A stretch of DNA of 64,000 nucleotides. It comes from Temnothorax longispinosus. Lineage: Eukaryota; Arthropoda; Insecta; Hymenoptera; Formicidae. The stretch's first letter is position 1. Every line of letters starts with the position of its first letter. Positions 25,301 through 36,100 of the stretch are shown one piece after another. The stretch lies in contig NC_092368.1 of the NCBI RefSeq assembly GCF_030848805.1, positions 11,317,780 through 11,381,779 of the forward strand, written 5' to 3'. The position numbers and the translations under genes were made by a program. The notes beneath the pieces are model-generated. The model did no database searches. It saw only the letters and a list, made by a program, of their open reading frames with translations, and was not told where the DNA came from.

Positions 25301-28300
25301 TCTCCATCCGCCATTTTTCTTCCGTACCATATGGAGAGGGCTGGCCCAAGGACTAGAGGATGGTTTACAAATGCCTTCGTGTAGCATACGTTCGAATTCG
25401 AGGCGTGCGGCCTTTGCACGAGTCGGTGAGAGGCGGCGGGCTCGTTCAGTGACGGGCGGACCTTCTGTAATGATATGATGTTAAACTGCGTGTTTAGGTT
25501 CTTGAGTTTTTGCTGGACGATCGAGTGACGCTGCTGAATTCTCGTAAGAGATCACTACATGGGTTATCGTTACTGATGGTTGAAAGTAATGGTGTGCAAC
25601 ACGGAGTTAAGTCTCCATCAACTTTGAGCTTCGTTGTTCCATCAATAAGACGACGGCCATGTAAGTCCACTAAGGAGTTATGGTGTTTCAGGAAATCGGC
25701 TCCAATTATTGCTTGTTGAACGTCAGCTACTAGGAATTCCCATTTAAAAGATCTGCGTAATGATAACTTTAATGTAAGAGTTTTAACGCCGTACGTATTG
25801 ATCGCAGTGCCGTTTGCTGCATAAATCTTAAGATTTGTTGAAGTTGCACGTCGGATTAGCGACTTCTTGGGTAGAACGGAGACATCCGCGCCCGTGTCGA
25901 TTAAAAACCTCGTTCCCGAATTTGTATCCTGGATGGCGAGGCGGTTTTGCGTATTTCCTGGACCCGAGGTCGCCTCGATCCGCGGGGCCTGTCTTAGTTT
26001 TCCTGTTTCTCTTGCGCTTTTGGCCACCCACAGGGCTCTCGACAGTTGCGGGCCTCGGTACCAAACTTTCTGTGGTAGTAGCATGGGAGGGTAGGTTGAC
26101 CTTTAATGGCTCGTGCTGGTGAGCGTCCGGTCGGCTGTCGCCCCCGGCTTCGTGAGCGTGACCGGCAGGGCTGAAATTTCTTTTCTAATTTCTTGGACAG
26201 AGCTTCGATCTGTAATGTGAGTGCATCTGTAGAACTTGTATGTGCGGACTTACCTTTAGCGTTGTTTTTGGTAGGCGTGTCTCCCGTGGTGGATACGGCT
26301 AAAACGGACGGTTTTATGACGTCCATTGCTTTGTCTACCATTTCTGCTAGACATGCTAAATCTTGTGTATCGGAGACTGCTAAAATAATACGTATTTGAT
26401 CAGGCAGTTGTTCTACAAAGAGAGATCGTATACCGGCTCACTACATTGGCCTGTGGCTAAATTTCTAAGTCGATGAAGATAGGCCGTCTTTCGTCGCCCA
26501 TCTCATTACCGCGAAGAAGGCGGCGAAGTCGTCTTTCATCTCCTTCATTGTAGGATGCTATTATCCTTCTTTTAAGGGCTTCATATTTCCCGTCTTGAGG
26601 AGGTGTGAGGATTATATCCGATACGCTATCTAAAACTTCCCCAGAAATCTGAGTGGCTAGTTGTCGAAATTTACTTATATCGGAAGTAATACTATTGTTT
26701 AAAAATGCCAACTCGATTTGTGCAAACCATAAGCGTGGATTTTGTTTGTAGAAAAGCGGCAATGTAATTTGGCGAGCCTTAATTACCGCTAATTGTTGTT
26801 CTTCTTGGCCTGGTAGGCGATGCTCGGTCTCACCTTCGCGTTCCTCGAGCGGTTTCATCGTGCGTTCCTTGAGCGGTATCTTCGTGCTGATTTGGAATCG
26901 CTGCTGTATTTTCCACGGGCGTCGACTTCGATGGCGAACGTGTTATCATCTTGCTGCGATGCGATGTTCCTTGTCGGGGTCACCAATATGTAGCGAGAGT
27001 ATTATCGGAATAATCGTAAAGTGCTTTTTAGTACGATGTTAACGTCTTTATTACAAACTTTGATCTCTCTAGAACTCTTTACAAACAGTGGATATATGAT
27101 AATAAGGTAGATTGGTAAGAAGATTGGTAAACTGGCGCTGTCTAAGGATATCATCAAGCTGGCGCCGTCTAGGGAATAATAGTCATCACAAACTCATATG
27201 AATTGTATTTCTATTAACAGCAAATGGTAATTATGCAGTTTAGGGGAAGCACCTCCGATGACCTTGACTTTGACATATGTTGTCAAGGTCACCCTCCTGA
27301 GTGACCTTCAGAAGGTTTTAGCCGTCGCTCGTTTTTTATTAAAAAGTTATTAACAAAAAAAGTTTGGCGACCTCACCGATTTCAATGACCTTGAGATATG
27401 TTGTCAAGGTCATGACCCCGAGTGACCTTCAAAAGGTTTTAGCCGTCGCTCGCTATTCGTTAAAAAGTTATTAACAAAAAAAGTTTGGAAAATATAGCAT
27501 ATATAGGTGCATATATAGGTTAGTTGACGCGCTTTAAACACTTAAATACTTTTAAAGCGCGTCAACTAACCTATGTAGGTTAGTGATCAACGATTTACTG
27601 CTTTAAATGTTGTGTTTTGGTAAAGCAGCGATTTTTTCGCAAAATAAAGTATTCTCTGCTTTAACAAAAAAACTTCAATTTATCAACAATTTACTGGTTT
27701 AAATGTTGTGTTTTGGTAAAGCAGCGACTTTTTCGCAAAATAAAGTATTCTCTGCTTTAACAAAAAGACTTCAATTTATCAACAATTTACTGCTTTAAAT
27801 GTTGTGTTTTGGTAACGCAGCGACTTTCTCGCGAAATAAAGTATTCTCTGCTTTAAATAAAAACGTAATATTAGTCGTTTATGCCTCTCAGTACTTAAAA
27901 TAACTGCTATATTTTCGAAACTTTTTTTGTTAATCTCTCTCTCTCTCTCTCTCTCAGTGACTTATTCCTCTTTTCAATCGCTCACTTGAAGCTTCCGTAT
28001 TTCCCTCATCATGGAGACGTGCGTTGATTCGCCCTCTCTCAAAGATTCGCATTCCACTGTCACCGTCTGATACGCGACCCATTGCTAACCTTCCTGAAAT
28101 GTCAAAAATTCTTGAACGCATGGTTGCCTCACAAATCACCGACTATTTGAATGAACACAACCTGCTTAATCCGAGACAGTCTGCATATCGTTCTGGTTTC
28201 AATACGCAATCTGCTCTATTACGTGTCTGTGATGATATTAGAATGGGAATCGATAAAAGACTCATTACAATCATGATTCTATTTGACTTCAGTAAAGCGT

Positions 28301-29726
28301 TTGATACGGTCCCACATCTTCGCTTGCTTATCAAATTGAAAGAAATTGGTTTTTCTGATGGGGTTCTCGCGTGGATTTTTTCTTACCTTACTAGCCGCTC
28401 TCAAGCTGTATTCGACGATGAGGGTAATTTTTCTGAGTGGCTTTTCACGTCGACTGGCGTCCCTCAGGGCTCTGTACTTGGCCCACTTCTATTTGCTCTT
28501 TACATCAATGATATAGGTGGATTCCTGTCTTTTGTTTATCATATGTTATTCGCGGATGATGTACAAATATATCTACAATGTACACGTGCCGACATTCTTC
28601 ATGGTCTTGAGTTGATCAAGGGATGCGAACGCCATTTTTGATTATGCTACGTTAAATGGTCTTAAACTCAATCCTGCAAAATCAAAGGTACTTATATTTG
28701 GTAGTCAGGCTTATGTCAATGATATTGACCTCCACTGTCTACCTCCTATTATTGTAAACCATACGCCTTTACCCTTTGTCAACGAAGCTAGGAATTTGGG
28801 TGTAATTTTTACGAATAACCTTTCTTGGAAAAAACATATATTGCATGTCTCTCAAAAAGTGCATTACTCTTTGTACAAGCTTAAGTTTAACAAAAACTCC
28901 TTGTCCACAAGGTTAAGGATAAGGCTGGTATTAGCTTTAATTATGCCGCACATTGACTACTGCTGCCTAGTCTATCATGGTTTGACTGGAGAATTGAACA
29001 CTGTATTACAGAGACTTGTAAACTGTTGCATTCGCTTTATATTTGATCTTAAGCGTGACGAGCATATTACCCCGTTCAGGCGACAATTGGGGTGGCTTAC
29101 AGTTGAAAACAGGAGGTTATACTTTCTTGGCTGTCAAATGTTTCGTTTGCTTTACATGAGCTCTCCTACGTATCTGCGTGACAATTTTGCTTTGCTTGAT
29201 CCGCTGTTGAGGAGATCTGACCGCCGTCTTGCTGCATCCCAAACCTTTCATATTCCTTCTCACAGAACTACCACTTATAGAAACTCCTTTCATCTTTCAT
29301 CAATATACTTTTGGCATTCCCTTCCCAGTAATATTACGTCTGCTTCTTCAATTGTCTCCTTCAAAGGTCTTCTCAGAGCATATCTGTTGGCGCGTGAAGT
29401 TGCATGATGTTCATTGCTGTGCGTGGTCTATGACGGTGTTTTTCCCTGTTATTAGCTTGTAAGTTGCGTTGCGTCTTATTCTTAGTATTAGTTAGTTTAC
29501 TCTACTTACATTTTTCCTATTTTAAGCTGCGTTAGTTCTTCTTTATACAATGTATACTGTTGTGATAAGCTGTTAAGTTTTGCTCTACTCTTAACTATTT
29601 TGTGAAAGAGAGTGCACGCATATTTGTTCTCTATTTGTTGTGTTAATCTTGCCCTTAATTTCTGGGATAAGTAAATGCTAGATATCTTCCTCGAAGAGAT
29701 CTCGAGAGATATAGACTTATAGAGCT

Positions 29727-29767
<41 letters not shown>

Positions 29768-30066
29768 GGAGGAGAAGAGAGAGAGAGCGATAGATATAGA
29801 GAGCTAGAGATCTAGAGAATCGAGAGAGAGATAGACGAGAGAGATATACGAGAGATATCAAAGAGACGACAGAGTAGGCTGAGAATAGAGAAATCTCCTA
29901 AAGAGAAATCTCTCTCTCTCCCTCAGAGAGAGCTCTCTCTCCCGCTCTAGACTCTCTCTAGCTCTATCCCTCTCCCTGCGCACATCTCCCGATCTCTAGA
30001 AAGATCTCCCTCTCCTCTCCTCTCCCTCTCCCTCTCCCTCCCTACTCCCTCTCCTCCCCCCCAACT

Positions 30067-30103
<37 letters not shown>

Positions 30104-33100
30104 CTTTCCTAGCTTCCCAGCATACTGCCGCTCCTGCGAGTATGAACGCATACCCAGAATATAATCGCCTATCGACCATGTTGGCGCCCCAGTCCGCGTC
30201 GACCACTCCATATAACGGTATGCCTGATATTTCGTACATAATGCCATGATTCATGGTGCCCCTCAGATATCGGAGGATCCTCTTGGCTGCCACCCAATGC
30301 TCCGTTGAATAATAATTGGTATTAAATTGGCTTATGAAATTTACTGCGTACGCGATATCAGGTCTAGTAGTCACTGCCAGATACATAAGTGCTCCAATAT
30401 GAGACGTTGATATGGGTATTGACTCATTATCCTTCCGTTTACCCTCGTTGGTTTCATCAATTGCTTGTTCGTGTCGATAGGGGTTTTCGCAGGTTTACAA
30501 TCCTGCATGCCGAAACGTTCAAGGATAGCTTCTGTGTATTTTTGTTGGCTCAAAATGACACTATAATTGTTTTTGCCGGAATTTGATTTCAAGGCACTGA
30601 TTTACGCGTCCGAGGTCTTTTATTTCAAAGGATTCGGATAACGATTTTTTTTACTTTGTTAAGCCAGTATCGTTCGTAGCGATCAAGATATCATCAACGT
30701 AGATTACGATCATCATAAACCGACCATTTTTCCTTGATGATGTAAAGATACATTGGTCTTGACCGGTTTGTTTCATGCCCAGCTGTTTTAGCTTCGATAC
30801 GAGACGCCGCGGCGCCGGTACCATTGTCGCCCTGACTGCTTCAATCCGTAGAGAGCCTTCTTCAGTAGACATACGTTGTCCCGGTTTTGTTCCATCGCAT
30901 CCAACGTTTCGCAGTTCGTATCACGTCGTTTTTGCGATTTATTTCTTTGCTCGAACCGACACGTTTTCCGGCCTTAATCTTTAACAGTACTTCTTGTAAT
31001 TGTTCAGGTATCTCCATATATACTTTTTCTTTCAATTCGCCGTTGAGGTATGCCGCTACTACATCCATTTAGTGAATCTGTAACCCCAGCTCCGCCGATA
31101 TGGCTGCTAGAAGTCGAATGGATGATGATCTTGCCACCGGATGAGAATAGGACCCCGCACATATCACAGGGAAAATTAGCCATCTGTAGAATTTGCTGAA
31201 ATTTTAGTATGATGTAGTTTATGTCGTTCTGATCAAAAGTCATAATGGACCCGAGGTCAAAGAATGGACAGTTTTCGAGATACGGGAGGTCAAAGGTCAA
31301 TAATAGTGCCTTATTTGAAAATTATATTCTTTGTGTATATCCGCACGTGAGCAGTGTCGTTGTGTGCGTATGTGCCATTCTGCATATGTATGTGTATTTG
31401 TATGTGAACGTAGCTTCGTAGATCGAGTTGTCAAGAATCGGCTCGCTTAGTTATTTGAAGCCGAATCTTACTTCAGCGAGTTTCGCTACACCGATATGCT
31501 ACGCATGTAGTGCTAGCATTTCGTATCCACTGGAGGGGGCATCCCATATCAAGGAATGGAAGATCTTACGTTCCACTATTTCACAGCACTGTATGTGACG
31601 AGCGTAGGAAAAGCTTTAGTTGATAATTCAGACAGATACAACCATTTGGTACTTCTTTGTATTATTTTATGTACTATTTTTCTTTGTACTATTTTAATAT
31701 CATTTGAATATTATTATAACATACTTTACGTACGCGTAACTGCTTTTATCCTATAAATATTCCGTGTTTTGTTAGCAACGGTGAATAATTATTTTATCTA
31801 CCATTCAGATTTTTTATTTTAAAATATATAAGTGACAAGACATTGGTGGATTCCAAACATTATTTCTACTACTTAAAATGGCAAATCGCAATCGAAATCA
31901 AATTAATTGCTTTGTTTGTAATGTAGCAGCAATACCTCGACTGGATCACCAACCGATATTGCCTTCAATGGCTGGATCACTAACCGATCTTGCTTTTATT
32001 GGCTGGATCACTAACCGATCTTGCCTTCATTGGCTGGATTACTAACCGGTCTTGCCTTCATTTGCTGGATCACCAACCGATTTTGCCTTCATTGGCTGGT
32101 TCACCAACCGATCTTGCCTTCATTGGCTGAATCACCAACCGATCTTGTCTTCATTGGCTGGATCACCAACCGATCTAGCCTTCATTGGCTGAATCATCAA
32201 CTGATCTTATCTTTATTAGCTATCACCAATCCTGAAACTCTGCCATTGTGTCACACCGGAGAGTATGAGATCAGATGGCAATATAACGTCAGTGAGGGTA
32301 ATATGCTCATGGTACGCATGCTTAAATAAAAATAAAACCCTTTTTTGACGGTGAACATGCTGGCCAAGTTTGATCTCGATCCGTGCATTAGTTTCGTAGG
32401 TGGCCATATTGCCATATTACTATTGCCATGTATTAAACCAGGCTAGGCTCACACACATACACGTAGAATGGCACATACGCACACAACAACATTGCTCACG
32501 TGCGGATATGCACAAAGAATAGAATTTTCGAATGAGGCATTATTATTCACCTTTGACCTCACGTATCTCGGAAACTGTCCATTCTTTATGACTTTTGACA
32601 TTATGACTTTTGATCAGGACGACATGAACTACATTATACTAAAATTTCAGCAAATTCGACGGATGGCCAATTTTTCCTGTGATGTGTGCGGGGTCCTTTC
32701 GTGAAAATCCTTCCCTGGTCATTGCGAGCAGCCCTTCGCCACAAGGCGTACCTTCTTTTTTGTGATTGGCCCGATTTCTTTGAAAAACTAATCTGCTTCC
32801 AATTACCTTTCGATTTCGTGGTCTAGGCTCAACCTCCCATGTGCCGTTTCGGATTTGTGCTAAATGATTTGCCTTCTAATGCCATTCTCCAGGCTTCAGC
32901 ACCATCACTTTTATTCGCTTCCCGGCACGTCACCGCATCCCGTGTTGATAACATGTTGCACTCCAGAAATGTATCGTCGTCGCCTAAATTTTCTCCGGGT
33001 AAACCTTCGTCATCGGATGACTCGCTGTCCTCTCCATCGTCTCCTTTTTCATCGTTGTTCGTCGCCGGCTGGTATATTTTCTTTGGTCTTTCTACTGATC

Positions 33101-36100
33101 CGGAACGTAACAATATTGGTCGTCTTCTTCCACGCTTCGGCGGTTGTAAACGCAATAAGTATCACGTTCTGCCCTTTGTTTACGCGTTCCAGACATTTCC
33201 GGATGGTGCTTTTCTGTTTCGCTTTTAGTTTCGTCTTTCGTTGTCTCTCGATCCCGTTCATGTGTTCCCGATCCTTCTCGGCTTTTTATTTTGATTTCAG
33301 TTTTGGTACTCGGCATGTCTTCCTCCCTTTCTTCGAGGAACTCCTGGTACTCGCGATCAAATGCTGATTTCTCCAAAAATTGAACGTCGCGACTTACGAT
33401 TACCTTCCGCAATTTTGGTATCCACACACGATACGCCTTTGATTCGTCTGAGTACCCTACAAAAATACCTTCTACCGATCTCGAATCAAATTTACTACGC
33501 TGAGTGCTTAGTGCTTTTATCTAACGCGAACACTATCAAACCGAATGTTTTAAAATATGTTACTGTGGGAGTCTTTTTTTTTCCACAATTTGTAAGGTAT
33601 TTGTCCGTTTAACGATTTAGTTATGCACCGATTTCTTATATAACACGCCGTGTTTACTGCCTCGGCCTAAAATGTCGGAGGGACACCTGCTCGACGCATC
33701 ATACATCTTGCCATTTCAACTAGCGTTCTATTTTTTCTTTCCGCTACACCGTTCTGCTGAGGAGTATGCGGTGCCGATAACCGCCTCGTAATGCCGTTTT
33801 TGTTTAAAAATTGATCGAATTCCTTGTTACAATACTTCTTACCATTGTCTGATTGTAGCGCCTTGATTTTTCGGCCGGTTGATGTCTCTGTCGTTGCCTT
33901 GAACAATTTTAATACGCTCAACACGTCACTCTTGTTTTTGATGAAGTATATCTTGCACCACCGTGATTTATCATCGATAAATGTTACAAAATATTTTGTA
34001 CACGAAAATGACGCACTTCGCATCGGGCCACACACATCGAAATGCACAATTTCCAGTAAATACTTCGTTTGGTTTCCTTCACTTTGCGAAAATGGAAGAC
34101 AAGTTTGTTTTTCGCGAACGCACACTTCACACTTTGACATTGTCTCGTTGCCTTTTAAAAACCCGTAAACTACACCGCTTTTCGCTATACTTTTTAAATC
34201 GCGTTAATTTAAATGCCCGAGCCTCTGATGTCACGCATCTATCTCACTCCTCGCGTGGTTTACTACCAGCACTGTGTTTCCGTTATTCACCGGCTCGCGC
34301 CCTTTTCGAGCGTAATACAAATTTCCTATTCTGTCCGCGCGAAAGATCATTCTACCGTCTTTGTTCGTCACTGTCGCATATTTCTCACGCAAATCACCTC
34401 ATACCCGCGATCCGTAATCTTCGATACCGACAACAGATTAGTACGTAAGTCTGACACATAATACACCTTTTCAAAATTTATGTTCGTTTCTATCTTGCCA
34501 TTATACTCATAGGCATTCTCACGTTTCCCGCGCCGGTAATTCGCGTTGACTCGAATCATTATTTGCTAAAATCAGTGTTTAATGATCGGCCTGACTGGCA
34601 ATATATAACGACGTTAAAAATTATAACGACGTTTCGACCTCTATTTTGGGTCCTTATCAAGTTTATGATGGATCAATGTGCGTCAAACAATATAAAATTA
34701 ATCATCGTTACGTTTTAACAAGGCGGATGGAAAACAGATATAAACTTTGTGCGGCATGACCGTCACGTATAGCGCCTGACGAACTCTGTCGTTCGTCAGG
34801 CGCTATACGTGACGGTCATGCCGCACAAAGTTTATATCTGTTTTCCATCCGCCTTGTTAAAACGTAACGATGATTAATTTTATATTGTTTGACGCACATT
34901 GATCCATCATAAACTTGATAAGGACCCAAAATAGAGGTCGAAACGTCGTTATAATTTTTAATATATTGCCAGTCAGGCCGATCATTAAACACTGATTTTA
35001 TTTTATTACTGGCGAAAATTTATTTTATTATTTGCTAAGTTCAACCTTTTGCTCTCGCTTTTGATTTTCTCAAATTTATCTTTTTCAGCGCACATACAGA
35101 GTAAGTTTACGAAACAAAACCTCAAAATATCCAAAAATTGAAGCAGCGAATAGGGATGAAGCAGTCTTGATGCTGAATCAAATCGTAGAGCTATTTCTGC
35201 GTTCTATCAAAGATTGGCATACTGTCAAGAAGTCAATGAAAACCACTTTCAGAATTTACTCTAAAACACTCAAACACACAAAAAAATGTAAATCAAGGTT
35301 GTAAAATTTGTAATTTAAGAAAATGTAAATAATAATTACTTTTTTTACTTTTTTAATTGTAATAAAATTTGAGTTTAATTACAATTTCAAAATGTATTTG
35401 TAATTGAACGACTTTATTTACAATTCCGAAAAACATTTGTACTTAAACTCAATTTAAATTAAAATTATGTACAGTAATTAGTAATTAAGAACTTCAATCA
35501 CAAAAGTATTGTTATTTACACTAGCTCTGCTAGTATAAATCCGACCGTGCAACCTCCACGCGGTACATCTTGGGTAACGCTGATGCCGGCGGTATCGTAG
35601 CTTTCAAGCTCCATAACTTGAAAAGTATTTAATTAAAAAATACTTTATTATAGTGTTTTGAAAAGCTCTCGAGGTAAGCGATAAGAATATGCAATCAAAA
35701 ATAGAGGTTACTATTAAAAAATTTTAAAGTTATTTTTACTTGGCCTTAACAAAGTTATTTGTAGTCACACTAATATTACTATTTAATGCGTTATTTGAAA
35801 CCCTACAACTTTTGTCTGAAACATTTTTTTCTAAAATATGCAGGTTTTTAAATATTTAGGGGTTGTCATACTTTTGGTGAATATTATATATTCTCTTTGT
35901 AATTGGCGCAATTTAAAGATTTCACATCTTTTTTTGAAATACATATCACTTGGGTTGATTTAGGTAACGCAATTTTGTGAATTATTTTGTTAGAGAGCAC
36001 CGGAAATAAAGCTACTACCATTTAAGATTTTTGGATTTACAACATACGTTGCGCTTGTACTTGGCGCCTTTTTTTACCTTTTTCTGAAAAAGATTTCTCG

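Larger units (their letters stand above)
22661..27190 (-). mobile_element. Ty3/Gypsy LTR retrotransposon (decayed, full length)
   Basis: LTRs 22661-22864 and 26989-27190 are flanked by a 4-bp AACT duplication (22657-22660, 27191-27194). Coding on the minus strand is split over many frames: gag, protease, reverse transcriptase, RNase H and integrase in standard Ty3/Gypsy order (integrase last). A primer-binding site and polypurine tract are present. Numerous frameshifts make it inactive. The LTRs differ at roughly 10-15 places including small indels, so it looks older than the Copia insertion. Confidence 0.93.
28008..29680 (+). mobile_element. 5'-truncated Jockey/CR1-type non-LTR retrotransposon
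   Basis: The element begins inside the reverse transcriptase and runs through its C-terminal region to a stop at 29405, then ~270 bases of 3' UTR-like sequence up to the AG-rich tract. 5' truncation is the normal result of target-primed reverse transcription. No endonuclease is present. Clade not resolved. Confidence 0.8.
30112..35090 (-). mobile_element. Second Copia element, old, interrupted twice
   Basis: Fragments of a Copia polyprotein lie in minus-strand order: protease-side region (34560-34370, plus ~35085-35040), integrase (34140-33667), linker (33427-32829), reverse transcriptase (32830-32700, then 31150-30600) and RNase H start (30590-30120). A palindrome splits it at 34567-35026 and a TIR element at 31149-32696. 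No LTRs remain. Internal TAA codons and frameshifts are common. Confidence 0.88.

Noticed and set aside
27583..27870. CRISPR-like array (96-bp units)
   Set aside because: Units are contiguous tandem repeats without unique spacers, in a eukaryotic sequence with no cas genes.
30042..30247. C-terminal Arg/Glu-rich tail on the Copia RNase H frames
   Set aside because: It is translation of the CT-rich microsatellite after the Copia sequence ends at ~30112.
32021..32329. 102-codon frame rich in Leu/Trp/Ile
   Set aside because: Produced by the 31-bp minisatellite.
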